DNA of 14,338 nt, taken from Eubacteriaceae bacterium. Its GTDB lineage: Bacteria > Bacillota_A > Clostridia > Eubacteriales > Anaerofustaceae. The stretch's first letter is position 1. Each line of letters starts with the position of its first letter. Location: contig JAITGT010000004.1 in assembly GCA_031280495.1 (NCBI GenBank), positions 1-14,338 of the forward strand. Direction: 5' to 3'. Below the pieces are notes generated by a model. The model searched no databases, was not told the origin of the DNA, and was given only the letters and a program-made list of their open reading frames with translations. Position numbers and translations under genes: made by a program. Positions 1 to 7,906 of this stretch are shown in pieces.

Positions 1-1117
1 AAGCGTTTTCTTCTTCGGCATGCGGAGTTTCTGCGTCAGGGGATGCGCTGGAAATTGGCATTTGCGCGGAGCCCTCTTCAGGCAGCGCTGCCGCCGCGGC
101 ATAGGCCATAGCTTCCCCCTCTTCCTTAAGAGGAGGGCGGGCCGCTTTGTATAAGGCGGATCCCTGCGCTGTTTCGCACTGGCTGTCCAGATCCGTCTCA
201 AAGAGGTAAAGATCGTCAAAGGACTGCTTCAACTGGGCGGCATCCGCCACGCGGCTTTGCTGCGCATAGCGGATCATTGAGGAAACGGCAGCCGCAATGC
301 TTCTGCTCACCGGCAAAGGCAGCTCAGCAATTTCAGCTCCAGCAAGGCGTTTCTCAACAGCGTCATTCACATCCTGCGCCCCTAGATCCCCTGGCTGGGG
401 ATCCATCAGCGGAAGCCGGTTTTTGTTGAGAAGCCGATAGAGCAGGACGCCGAGCGAGTAGATATCGCAGGAAGCGTCATAGGGCTGCCCCCGATCGACT
501 TCCGGCGCCATGTAAAGCCTCGAAACGCGATCCTCCGCAGCAGGGCAGACAGAGCGCAGGTTAGAGGCAATGCCAATGTCGGCCAGCTTAAAGCTGCCAA
601 ACCGGGTCATGAAGATGTTTTCTGGCTTTACGTCTGCATGCACGACATGGACGCGGGACAGCTGGGCCAAGGCATTGGAGATTTCCTGGCCGATGCGGAC
701 AACGTCGCGAACGGTCAGCTTGTTTCCATCCAGCAGGGCTGTGAGAGGAGTGAGCTCTTCCATATGCAGAAGTATGTCCCAGCCGCCGTCCGCGTCTGTT
801 TCAATCGAAGCATCTAGGTAGTTCACGATATTGGCCATAGGGCGCCTGGAGGTAAACCGCTCGACATCGCGCGCCAGCTTTGAGACGGCGCTGCTGAACA
901 TTTCGCGAATTTGGGCATCCGAAAGGCCAGCATCAGAGAAGCGCAAAGAATCCGCCTCCAAAATGGGGACATGTATAATCTTTGCCACAGAAAACGCCTT
1001 TTCGCCATTCTGCATCTTGCTCAGCCGATATACTTTCCCGAACGTGCCCTCCCCTACCAAGCTTTCCACGGACCATTCGCCCCATAGCGGCTCGTACTTA
1101 AATATTCGATCCGACAT
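1..1117 (-). CDS. Ser/Thr protein kinase, C-terminus cut by window edge
   Basis: Reading from ATG at 1117 towards position 1 gives 372 residues without a stop, so the C-terminus lies outside the window. A GAGGT ribosome binding site sits about 8 bases before the ATG. The fold is an eukaryotic-type (Hanks) kinase: glycine loop GEGTFGKV at residues 22-29, likely ATP lysine K46, catalytic loop HADVKPEN at 160-167 (D162, K164, N167), metal-binding D180 in DIG, MAPE at 203-206, and D218/G223 of the C-lobe. Two positions differ from the standard: HRD is HAD, which suggests no activation-loop phosphorylation switch of the RD type, and DFG is DIG. All residues needed for catalysis are present. From about residue 310 the chain becomes Ala/Glu-rich and low in complexity, like a linker to an unseen C-terminal part. 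No membrane segment or PASTA repeat is visible, so it does not look like the PrkC/PknB cell-wall kinase. Substrate unknown. Confidence 0.9.
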   Translation of the reverse strand, partial: MSDRIFKYEPLWGEWSVESLVGEGTFGKVYRLSKMQNGEKAFSVAKIIHVPILEADSLRFSDAGLSDAQIREMFSSAVSKLARDVERFTSRRPMANIVNYLDASIETDADGGWDILLHMEELTPLTALLDGNKLTVRDVVRIGQEISNALAQLSRVHVVHADVKPENIFMTRFGSFKLADIGIASNLRSVCPAAEDRVSRLYMAPEVDRGQPYDASCDIYSLGVLLYRLLNKNRLPLMDPQPGDLGAQDVNDAVEKRLAGAEIAELPLPVSRSIAAAVSSMIRYAQQSRVADAAQLKQSFDDLYLFETDLDSQCETAQGSALYKAARPPLKEEGEAMAYAAAAALPEEGSAQMPISSASPDAETPHAEEENA

Positions 1118-1444
1118 GCTAAGACCTCATTTTTGGCTTTGCATTCTTCTTTGGCGTAAATCGCTAAGGGAATGCATGCCCACTATAAATCCAAACCATT
1201 GTAATAATCATTGTTCTTTATGTCAGGCTGCTGTGCCAATTAGGACTTAATTTTTCCGTGAAAGCGCAAACTAATCTGAATTATACATATATTTCCCATT
1301 TACGTAAAGCAATTGGCAGCGATTTAGCAAGAATTAATGGATACATAACTCATAATTCCAATCAGTCTTACACTCTTCGACTAATTGGGCGCACAGCAAA
1401 AGTAATTGCAGGAATAATCAAAACTAATAATAATATAATACAGC

Positions 1445-1470
1445 GAAGGCTGTCGAAAGGCGACAGCTTC
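1445..1470. other. Hairpin near predicted transcript start
   Basis: Arms GCTGTCG (1449-1455) and CGACAGC (1461-1467) pair perfectly around a 5-base loop. Three further pairs (1445-1447 with 1468-1470) extend the stem across a single bulged G. There is no clean run of T on either side, so it is a poor fit to an intrinsic terminator. On the minus strand it would fall at the very 5' end of a transcript from the -10 box at 1478-1483, where a hairpin could stabilise the RNA. Confidence 0.4.
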
Positions 1471-1477
1471 TGAGCCT

Positions 1478-1483
1478 ATTATA
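1478..1483 (-). promoter_or_regulatory. Candidate extended -10 promoter, kinase gene
   Basis: Read on the minus strand the sequence is TTGTGCTATAATAGGC: a perfect TATAAT with the extended TGn motif directly before it. No good -35 box lies 16-18 bases upstream, which extended -10 promoters can tolerate. It points at the kinase gene, whose start is about 350 bases downstream. Confidence 0.4.
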
Positions 1484-1596
1484 GCACAACAATTGCAGAA
1501 TTCATGCTTAATTTATAAACTAAGCAGTATTGCGTTGCTGTTTTCAGCCATTTATCTGCCCAAAACTTAAGATTTTTAGTGAAAATAACCAATCAA

Positions 1597-2580
1597 TTAC
1601 GCATTAAGCCTACTAAAGACTGCCTCTGCATAAGCCATGTTTCTCCTGATATTGGAAATGACAGCCGGATCCCCGGAAAATTTGCGCAGAGCGTGAAGAT
1701 AGCGCTCCTCGATGGAAACCTCACGATCCTCCTCCACCAGCTTGTCCGCCAGATAGACAATGTCCGCCTCGTCCATGCGGGGGGCGCCCGAGCTGCCCAT
1801 ATGGCGGCCAACGGCATCAGAAACTGCATAGTACCCTTTGGAAAACAGCAGGCGCCTGCCTGCCTCTTCGTGGCGCCTCTCCAGCCTAAGGCAGTCGTGA
1901 AGAAGGGAAGCAGTCTCAATGAGGCAGGAATCCAGGCACAAGCCCTTTGCGCTGGCGCGCGCCGCCAGGGACTTTGCTTTCTCCGCCACTGCCAGGCAAT
2001 GCAAAACGATGTGGCGCGGAGTTCCGCACTCTTTAAGCAATGCCAGTGCCTGCTCACGCTCCATGCCCGAATGCGCCTTTGCGTAGGAGGACGCAGCAAG
2101 GCGGCCTTCCTCAGTGGACAGGCTTGCGTAGGCGCCGCTGCCAAAAACAAGCCCCAATGGCGCAAATGAGGGCGGAAATCCCCCAGCCGCCCCAAGGGCG
2201 GCTGGGGCGCCGTCCGGCCCTATGCAGGCGGCGCCCTTGCCGTTCGAGGAAGCAGATGCCAGCGCCCGCAAAGCGAGAGCGGGGAGCAGCGGCTTCTCAA
2301 TGGAAAGCACAACAGCCCCTTCGAGCCCCTGTTTTCGGCCCAGGGCAATGGAAAGATCGCTTTTCAGGCCGGGCTCCCCTTCGCAATAGGCTGCCTGAAC
2401 CCCATCGGGAAGAAAGGAAGCGCTGCCGTTTGCAGGCAATAAAGCCACAAGCGCCTCAAAGCCTGCGTCGCGGGCCGCCTGAAAGGCGGCTGATGCCGCA
2501 AAGCGCCCCGCAATTCGAATGTCGGGCGCAATCTCACTGCTTCGCGCGGAAAAGGCGAAAAGGGCGTCCTTTGGCTGCAC
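1597..2580 (-). CDS. MobA-like nucleotidyltransferase (degenerate) fused to HD domain
   Basis: The chosen start is GTG at 2580, because AAAGGAG lies 6 bases before it. The frame stays open upstream, but those codons overlap the probable promoter. The product has 327 residues. Residues 1 to about 165 follow the MobA/MocA nucleotidyltransferase layout: the start of the fold, a segment VVLSIEKPLL that aligns with the metal-binding LGDQPLL motif, and a later GAPAAL segment where the family has GxPVLF. The hallmark AAGxSSRMG nucleotide loop is reduced to FSARSSEIAP. From about 185 to 310 the chain is an HD domain: H190/H194, H228-D229 in LLHDCL, H260 in VGRHMG, and D279 in YLADKL, which fits a metal-dependent phosphohydrolase. 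The architecture matches known fusions of a MocA-like domain with HD, linked to molybdenum hydroxylase gene clusters in other bacteria. No such cluster is visible here. I infer that the HD half may be active and the transferase half may not. Confidence 0.7.
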   Translation of the reverse strand: MQPKDALFAFSARSSEIAPDIRIAGRFAASAAFQAARDAGFEALVALLPANGSASFLPDGVQAAYCEGEPGLKSDLSIALGRKQGLEGAVVLSIEKPLLPALALRALASASSNGKGAACIGPDGAPAALGAAGGFPPSFAPLGLVFGSGAYASLSTEEGRLAASSYAKAHSGMEREQALALLKECGTPRHIVLHCLAVAEKAKSLAARASAKGLCLDSCLIETASLLHDCLRLERRHEEAGRRLLFSKGYYAVSDAVGRHMGSSGAPRMDEADIVYLADKLVEEDREVSIEERYLHALRKFSGDPAVISNIRRNMAYAEAVFSRLNA

Positions 2581-2696
2581 GGCATACTCCTTTCGCTGTC
2601 TTTTCCTCATTGTACCATATTTAGGCCCGCCATTGACCAGAGCAGCCCAAACTAGATTGCCTGCCATTTATGGGCGTTGGAAGGGCGCCTCTATGC

Positions 2697-2702
2697 TACA
2701 AT
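2697..2702 (+). promoter_or_regulatory. Candidate extended -10 box for the ABC exporter genes
   Basis: TATGCTACAATGG contains TACAAT preceded by the extended TGn motif. It is 15 bases from the ATG at 2718, so a transcript from it would start at or inside the AAGG ribosome binding site (2707-2710). That closeness is a reason for doubt. No good -35 box is present. Confidence 0.25.
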
Positions 2703-2717
2703 GGCTAAGGTGATGAT

Positions 2718-4520
2718 ATGAAAGAAGAACAGAAATTTTCATTGGCGCGTTTTTTTGCGCGCATAATGCGGGGAAAGGCCCGCTGGCTTGCCCTCTCGCT
2801 CGCTTTCTCCTTTGCCGCTGTTGGCGCCAATATGCTCATGCCCCAAGCCCTCAGGCTTGCCATTGACTCCGCCATCGGCGGTATGGAGCCAGAGTTTCCT
2901 TTGTTGGGGGGATTTGCGGAAGCTTGGCTAAAAAGCCTGGATTCTGCTGGCCTTCTTTGGGCGGCGGCGGCGCTTTCGATCCTATTTGCGCTCGCTAACG
3001 CCGCTTTTGGCGTTGCGAGCCGCGCGTTTCTTGCAATAGGGACAGAAGGCGCAATAAAGAAATACAGGGATCGCCTCTACAGCCATATTCAAAGGCTGCC
3101 CTACTCTTGGCATTCAGAAAACCAAACTGGAGACATCATCCAGAGGGCAACATCCGATATGAACACTGTGCGCGGCTTTATTGGCGCGCAGGCGATTGAG
3201 GTGGCGCGCACTGTATTTATGATCATCGCCGCGCTTTTCCTGATGTTTACAATGAATGTGGCGCTTAGCCTTGCCGCTTGCGCTTTTGTGCCAATGATCG
3301 TCGCTTCGAACGTTTTTTTCTACCGCCTCGTTGGATCGCGCTTCCTAAAGGCGGACGAGGCGGAGGGAGAGCTAACAGTGCTTGCCCAAGAAAGCCTTAC
3401 AGGCATCCGCGTAGTCCGCGCCTTTGGCATGGAGGCGTTCGAGAAAGAGCGTTTCGACAGCCAGAATGAAGGCTTCACCCAGCTATGGGTCAAACTCGGC
3501 ACAGTTTTAGGGTACTTTTGGGCGGTAAACGATCTGGCCGCAGGCCTGCAGCTCTTTACGATAATTGCGGCGGGCAGCTTTCTCGCTGCGCGGGGCTCGC
3601 TGACGGCGGGAGAGTTTCTCGTCTTTGTCAACTATTACTACCAGCTCCAATGGCCGGTGCGCGCGCTTGGCCGCACTCTCTCCGAGATGAGCAAGGCAAC
3701 AGTCAGCGCAAAGAGGCTGGAAGAGATTGAGTTCTCCGCAGAAGAGGATGAGGCGCTTTTGGGCGTTGAAGTCCCCATGCCGGCTGAAGTCGAGTTTTCG
3801 CATGTCAGCTTTGGCTACCAAGGCCGATCTGTCATCAAAGATGTCTGCTTCTCCATACCTCCAGGTTCAAGCCTCGGAATTCTAGGGCCCACCGGAAGCG
3901 GAAAGTCAACTTTAGCAAGCCTCCTGTGCCGCCTCTTTGATCCCGACGAAGGGGAGATCCGCATTGCCGGAACGAACATCAAAGAAATGCCCCTCCCTTA
4001 CCTTAGAAGAAAAGTAGGGCTCGTTCTTCAAGAGACTTTTTTGTACTCCCGCACAATCGGAGAAAATATTTCCATAGCAAATCCAGGCGCCTCGCAAGAA
4101 GACATCAAAAGGGCAGCGGAGGCGGCCGGCCTGGGCGATACCATAGCCTCATTTCGGCAAGGCTACGAAACAGCCGTCGGCGAGCGCGGGGTGACCCTTT
4201 CCGGCGGCCAAAAACAGCGTTTGGGAATTGCCAGAATGCTCCTGCGCGGTGCAGAGGTTTTTGTCTTTGACGACTCACTGTCTTCAGTTGACGTCGTCAC
4301 CGACTTAGAGATCCGAAAGAGCCTAAAAGAAGCCCTTATAGGGAAGGCATCCATCACAATCAGCCACCGCGCGGCTTCCCTCATGGACTGCGATCAGATT
4401 CTTGTCTTGGAAGACGGCGAGGTGGCCGCGCTGGGCACACATGCCGAATTGATGGAAGAAGGCGGGCTCTATCGCAAAATTTTCGACAGACAGTCCCTGG
4501 GAGGGCGCAATGGAAAATGA
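2718..4520 (+). CDS. ABC exporter half-transporter, degenerate-site subunit (BmrC/TM287-like)
   Basis: A 600-residue fusion of a membrane domain (residues 1 to about 330, several hydrophobic helices, with the typical RHIQRLPYSWH-like coupling region near 125-135) and a nucleotide-binding domain. The NBD has Walker A GPTGSGKST at 390-398 (K396), Q-loop Q438, signature LSGGQ at 494-498, Walker B VFVFD ending at D518, and H-loop H550. The residue after Walker B is D519 (FDDSLSSVD) where active ABC proteins have the catalytic Glu. Asp at this place is the mark of the degenerate subunit in heterodimeric exporters such as BmrC and TM287. Its last 11 bases overlap the next gene, which encodes the partner with the normal Glu. 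The start ATG has AAGG just upstream. Drug, lipid or peptide export is likely; the substrate cannot be read from the sequence. Confidence 0.93.
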   Translation: MKEEQKFSLARFFARIMRGKARWLALSLAFSFAAVGANMLMPQALRLAIDSAIGGMEPEFPLLGGFAEAWLKSLDSAGLLWAAAALSILFALANAAFGVASRAFLAIGTEGAIKKYRDRLYSHIQRLPYSWHSENQTGDIIQRATSDMNTVRGFIGAQAIEVARTVFMIIAALFLMFTMNVALSLAACAFVPMIVASNVFFYRLVGSRFLKADEAEGELTVLAQESLTGIRVVRAFGMEAFEKERFDSQNEGFTQLWVKLGTVLGYFWAVNDLAAGLQLFTIIAAGSFLAARGSLTAGEFLVFVNYYYQLQWPVRALGRTLSEMSKATVSAKRLEEIEFSAEEDEALLGVEVPMPAEVEFSHVSFGYQGRSVIKDVCFSIPPGSSLGILGPTGSGKSTLASLLCRLFDPDEGEIRIAGTNIKEMPLPYLRRKVGLVLQETFLYSRTIGENISIANPGASQEDIKRAAEAAGLGDTIASFRQGYETAVGERGVTLSGGQKQRLGIARMLLRGAEVFVFDDSLSSVDVVTDLEIRKSLKEALIGKASITISHRAASLMDCDQILVLEDGEVAALGTHAELMEEGGLYRKIFDRQSLGGRNGK

Positions 4521-6321
4521 AGAGAGGGCTGGAGAGCAGAGAAAGCTAAGCGCCTCCGTCTGGATGAAGATCTCGCCCTATGTCTTTCGCTACAAAGGCC
4601 TTGTCGCGCTTGTATGCCTAACGCTTGCCCTCATGGCGGGCGTTGACGTCGCACTTCCCCTTTTTATGCGGCACGCGGTCAACGAATTCATAGGCGCCCA
4701 CTCTTTGGACGGCATTGCGGGGTTTGCCGCCGCCTACATTGCCCTTGTGGTTTTCGCCGTCTTGCTGACTGCAGTGGAGGCGATGGCCGCTATCCGCATC
4801 GAAATGCTTGTTGGGAGGGACTTGAAGAAAGACTGCTATAGCCGGCTCCAGGTTTTAGGGCTGGACTATTATAGCCACAACTCCGTCGGCAGCATCATTT
4901 CACGCCTTTTTAGCGACACACACCGAATAGTTGGCGTTGTCGCTTGGGTTGCGGCAGATCTGGTCTGGGCCGGCATGTATCTCATAGGCATCGTCGCGGC
5001 GATGGCAGCGCTCAACTGGAGGCTCTCCTTAACCGCCCTTCCCGCCTTTCCCGCCGCTTTCTTTCTGACAGCGCTCTTTCGGGGAAAGCTGCTGGCCGCC
5101 AACCGGGAGGAAAGGAAAGCAAACGCCGCTATCGTGGGGGCATTTAACGAAGGCGTCTCTGGCGCAAAGTCGACCAAAACCCTTGTCATTGAGCAAAGCA
5201 ATGCCAGCCGATTTGAAGAAACGACGAGCGGCATGTATCGGGCGGTCCTTCGCAGCCAGCTGCTCAACGCGGCATTTGCCCCGCTCATTGCCTTTGTCTC
5301 CACTGCTGCAGCCGCAGCCGTCATGGTTCGCGGCGGAAACATGGCGCTGGAAGATCTTTTGGAGCTGGGCACGCTGTCCGCATTTCTGTCATACTGCATT
5401 GGAATGCTTGAGCCAATCACTTACGCCAGCCGGATTGTCTCCGAACTCATCTCGACGCAGGCCGCCATTGAACGCGTAGCAGAGCTCTTGGAAGAAGAGC
5501 CTGGCGTTTCGGACACAGAAGAGGCAATAGCTCTGTATGGGGACTCCTACAGCCCCAAAACTGAAAACTGGGAAGCAATTGAGGGTGAAATTGAATTCCG
5601 GCATGTTTCCTTCCGATACCCAGACGGAGACGGCGATGTGCTGGAGGACTTCAGCCTGAAAATTGAGGCGGGCGACACCGTTGCCATTGTTGGTGAAACG
5701 GGTGCAGGAAAATCAACCATCGTCAACCTAGCGTGCAGGTTTTATGACCCAAGCGAAGGCCAAGTGCTCATTGACGGGAAAGACGCTCGAAAGCGCAGCC
5801 AAAAATGGCTGCACTCGCAGCTGGGCTATGTGCTCCAAGACCCGCACCTGTTTTCGGGGACAATCGAAGACAATATCAGGTATGGAAAAAGGGGCGCGAG
5901 CAGCGAGGAAGTGGAAAAGGCGGCACAGCTGGTGGGGCTTGACAAGGTCGCCCAACGCATGCCAGACGGCTATGGCACAGAAGTGGGCGAGGCAGGGAAC
6001 ATGCTTTCCGCAGGGGAAAGGCAGCTCGTCAGCTTTGCCCGCGCCATTGTGGGAGACCCGCCCATCCTCATTCTTGACGAAGCAACAAGCTCCGTGGACA
6101 CGGAAATAGAGGCGGCGCTGCAGAAGGCGGTCATGTCGATGACCAGAAAGCGCACGTCTATCGTTATTGCGCACCGCCTGTCTACCATTCGCTCGTCGAG
6201 CATGATACTCTTCGTTGAAGGCGGGCGCATAACAGAGTCAGGCACCCATGAAAGCCTTATGGGCAAGGCAGGCTCATATGCGGCGCTTTACGCAGCGATG
6301 GGCCCGGAGGCGGAAAGCTAG
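4510..6321 (+). CDS. ABC exporter half-transporter, canonical-site subunit (BmrD/TM288-like)
   Basis: A 603-residue half-transporter starting at ATG 4510 inside the end of the previous gene, with GGGAGG shortly upstream, so the two are translationally coupled. The membrane domain covers about residues 1-345 and the NBD follows. Walker A is GETGAGKST at 395-403 (K401), Walker B ILILD ends at D523 followed by catalytic E524, and the H-loop is H555. The signature is LSAGERQ at 499-505 instead of LSGGQ. In a heterodimer this altered signature would face the Walker motifs of the partner that lacks the catalytic Glu, while the partner's LSGGQ would face this subunit's intact Walker B. The pair therefore shows one degenerate and one consensus ATP site, as in BmrCD and TM287/288. 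A linker of about 20 residues rich in Glu precedes the NBD. A bidirectional terminator follows the stop codon. Confidence 0.93.
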   Translation: MENEERAGEQRKLSASVWMKISPYVFRYKGLVALVCLTLALMAGVDVALPLFMRHAVNEFIGAHSLDGIAGFAAAYIALVVFAVLLTAVEAMAAIRIEMLVGRDLKKDCYSRLQVLGLDYYSHNSVGSIISRLFSDTHRIVGVVAWVAADLVWAGMYLIGIVAAMAALNWRLSLTALPAFPAAFFLTALFRGKLLAANREERKANAAIVGAFNEGVSGAKSTKTLVIEQSNASRFEETTSGMYRAVLRSQLLNAAFAPLIAFVSTAAAAAVMVRGGNMALEDLLELGTLSAFLSYCIGMLEPITYASRIVSELISTQAAIERVAELLEEEPGVSDTEEAIALYGDSYSPKTENWEAIEGEIEFRHVSFRYPDGDGDVLEDFSLKIEAGDTVAIVGETGAGKSTIVNLACRFYDPSEGQVLIDGKDARKRSQKWLHSQLGYVLQDPHLFSGTIEDNIRYGKRGASSEEVEKAAQLVGLDKVAQRMPDGYGTEVGEAGNMLSAGERQLVSFARAIVGDPPILILDEATSSVDTEIEAALQKAVMSMTRKRTSIVIAHRLSTIRSSSMILFVEGGRITESGTHESLMGKAGSYAALYAAMGPEAES

Positions 6322-6333
6322 GGATTTAAAGAA

Positions 6334-6366
6334 AGCACTCCTGCGGGCGCAGCCCATGGGAGTGCT
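6334..6366. terminator. Bidirectional terminator between convergent genes
   Basis: AGCACTCC (6334-6341) pairs with GGAGTGCT (6359-6366), and an inner stem GGGC/GCCC caps the structure around a GCA loop. On the minus strand the stem is followed by TTTCTTT, a fair U-tract, just after the amidohydrolase stop codon. On the plus strand it follows the second ABC gene, with a poorer CACTTTATGTTT tail. Confidence 0.8.
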
Positions 6367-6370
6367 CACT

Positions 6371-7177
6371 TTATGTTTCTTGCCCCATGAAACGGGCAAA
6401 GTTCCCGCCAAGCACAAGCGCCTCATCCGCTTTGGAAAGGCCAAGGGCGCGAAACCTTTCTAGCTCCTCTTGGTGATCCCACATAGGGAAGTCGCTTCCA
6501 AAGAAGAATTGGCTTGCTCCGTAAAGGCCTATAAGCTCCAAGCATTTTTCGCGAGGCAAAAGAAAGAGGCTTGAGCATGTGTCAAAGTACAGGTTCGGCA
6601 ATTTCGGGTAGCCGGTGACATGCTCCCACTCTGAATATCCGCCAAAATGCGCTGCTATGGCCTTTAGGCCAGGGAAGAAGCCGAGGGTTGAAATGAGCCT
6701 CAGCGGCGAGGAATAGGCAAAGCCGAAGCGGCTGTCGCCACAGTGGAATAGAATCGGAATCCCTTCCCTCTCCGCCTTTCGATAAATTGGAAACGCTTGG
6801 GGATCGTCGATGGGGAATTCCTGAAAGTCTGAATGGAGCTTGATTCCTTTCAGCCCCAGCGCCATGAAACGGCTGATCTCGCCTAAAGGATCAGCCATGT
6901 AGGGGTGAACGGTGCCAAATCCAATAAAAGACGGGTGCTCCTGCACCTGCATGGATATGAAATCGTTGACGGCAGAAACCTGGCGAGGCCTAGTTGCAAC
7001 AGAGCAGACGAGGTAGCCCGAGCACCCAATCTTGGATCCGGATTCCAAGAGTTTTTCCGAAGAGCCTGAATGAGACATGGGCAGCGCGTAAAACCGTCCT
7101 ATGCTGTTCGTCGCTTTGTCAGCTATTCTGTCTGGAAATATGTGGGCGTGCGCGTCAATAATATTCATTTTTTTCAT
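6371..7177 (-). CDS. Amidohydrolase-family metal-dependent hydrolase (Amidohydro_2-like)
   Basis: Start ATG 7177 is chosen because GGAGGG lies 7 bases upstream and the metal motif follows at once. The frame is open for 54 more codons upstream, but that part has no family features. The 268-residue product begins with IIDAHAHIF (H10 and H12, the HxH metal ligands of TIM-barrel amidohydrolases). It later has GIKLHSDFQ, ILFHCGD, AIAAHFGG and FFFGSDFPMW, which supply the remaining His ligands and the C-terminal catalytic Asp. This is the pattern of the Amidohydro_2 group (PF04909), which includes decarboxylases and lactone hydrolases of the ACMSD/LigI type. The substrate cannot be told. No signal peptide is present, so it is cytoplasmic. 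It converges on the ABC exporter genes across a shared terminator and lies downstream of a terminator for the 125-residue gene, so it probably has its own promoter, which I could not identify. Confidence 0.85.
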   Translation of the reverse strand: MKKMNIIDAHAHIFPDRIADKATNSIGRFYALPMSHSGSSEKLLESGSKIGCSGYLVCSVATRPRQVSAVNDFISMQVQEHPSFIGFGTVHPYMADPLGEISRFMALGLKGIKLHSDFQEFPIDDPQAFPIYRKAEREGIPILFHCGDSRFGFAYSSPLRLISTLGFFPGLKAIAAHFGGYSEWEHVTGYPKLPNLYFDTCSSLFLLPREKCLELIGLYGASQFFFGSDFPMWDHQEELERFRALGLSKADEALVLGGNFARFMGQET

Positions 7178-7299
7178 GATTTTACCCTCCATGGGGGGAA
7201 AAGTCAACGGGCGCAAACAATGCTTGGGCTGCAATTCAAAAAAATGCGCGCAGCATTTCATGACAGACGGCAAAATGCTGCTGCCGATTTCACGCAAGG

Positions 7300-7351
7300 G
7301 GCGCATTTTTGAGTACTGAGCATATAGTGAGTGGCCCATAAAAGATGCGCC
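7300..7351. repeat. Short inverted repeat upstream of the amidohydrolase gene
   Basis: GGCGCAT (7300-7306) and ATGCGCC (7345-7351) form a perfect 7-base inverted repeat with a 38-base gap. It lies between the terminator of the 125-residue gene and the amidohydrolase start. There is no T-run beside it. It could be an operator or leader structure, or chance. Confidence 0.25.
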
Positions 7352-7391
7352 AAAAGGCAGCGGCTATCCGTTTCAAGGAATTGCGCCCACT

Positions 7392-7436
7392 AAAAAAAGG
7401 CAGGCTTCGCAGCGGCCTAAGGGCGCGCAGCCTGCC
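7392..7436 (-). terminator. Rho-independent terminator of the 125-residue protein gene
   Basis: On the minus strand GGCAGGCT (from 7436) pairs with AGCCTGCC (ending 7399), with a GC-rich interior, and is followed by seven T (7398-7392). It lies 34 bases after the stop codon at 7471. Confidence 0.88.
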
Positions 7437-7470
7437 GCACCGCGACAATGGCATGTTCCCAGAAATATGG

Positions 7471-7848
7471 TCAACCGGCAGTTTTGACGCGGGGTTTTGC
7501 CCATGCAACAGCGCGCGCTTCCGGCATTTTTGCGAGGACAAAATCAAGAAGCTCGGCATCGGAGTGAAAGCTGCGCCCATTTGTCTTGCCGTAGCTGCGC
7601 AGCAGGGCGCCTGCCTTCAAGATCGACGGGATTTGGCATTCGCTGACAACGGGCACATCCATTTGCGGCATATCTGCGTTCGGGACAATAGCGTAAACCT
7701 TGCGAGAAATGTCCCCGCCCTGGGAATAATAAAAGCTTAGCTGTTCAGGCGTAAGCTCGACAAAGCTTGATTTGTTCGGAATGAAGCCGACTGAATAGAT
7801 GATCGGCAGTCCAGACACTGCCTCAAACGCCACCTTGCTTAAATCCAC
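7471..7848 (-). CDS. Hypothetical protein, 125 residues
   Basis: Starts with GTG at 7848, with a strong GGAGGG ribosome binding site 5 bases before it, and ends with TGA at 7471 followed by a strong terminator. A candidate -10 box lies about 60 bases upstream. These signals make it a real gene. The protein is soluble, without signal peptide or membrane segment. It contains two Pro-rich turns (SGLPIIYSVGFIPNKS near residues 12-27, and a PNADMPQMDVPVV segment near 56-68) and ends in a basic tail rich in Ala, Lys and Arg. I do not recognise the family. The mixed short strands and loops would fit a small alpha/beta domain, but this is a guess. It stands alone between terminators and an AT-rich region, so neighbours give no hint of function. 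Confidence 0.75.
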   Translation of the reverse strand: MDLSKVAFEAVSGLPIIYSVGFIPNKSSFVELTPEQLSFYYSQGGDISRKVYAIVPNADMPQMDVPVVSECQIPSILKAGALLRSYGKTNGRSFHSDAELLDFVLAKMPEARAVAWAKPRVKTAG

Positions 7849-7906
7849 GGGAACCCTCCGTCTTTATTTTTCCGCTGCCATTCTGGCATCGGTCGTGTTC
7901 ATTTCT

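Larger units (their letters stand above)
1118..1596. other. AT-rich intergenic region upstream of the kinase gene
   Basis: This 479-base stretch between the kinase gene and the 3' end of the transferase-HD gene is much richer in A+T than the genes around it. I see no convincing protein gene. It holds an extended -10 promoter (1478-1483, minus) and a hairpin (1445-1470), annotated separately. If that promoter drives the kinase gene, the mRNA leader would be about 350 bases long. A 71-codon plus-strand reading frame at 1258-1473 has a GTG start, no good ribosome binding site and no recognisable motif, and was not accepted. Confidence 0.6.

Noticed and set aside
1258..1473. 71-codon plus-strand frame with GTG start
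   Set aside because: No ribosome binding site at proper distance, AT-rich composition like the non-coding DNA around it, and no motif.
2581..2667. 29-codon upstream extension of the transferase-HD protein
   Set aside because: AAAGGAG lies 6 bases before GTG 2580, and the upstream codons overlap a TACAAT box facing the gene and the divergent promoter region of the ABC genes.
7178..7339. 54-codon upstream extension of the amidohydrolase
   Set aside because: A GGAGGG site 7 bases before ATG 7177 and the family's usual N-terminal HxH motif right after it support the shorter start.
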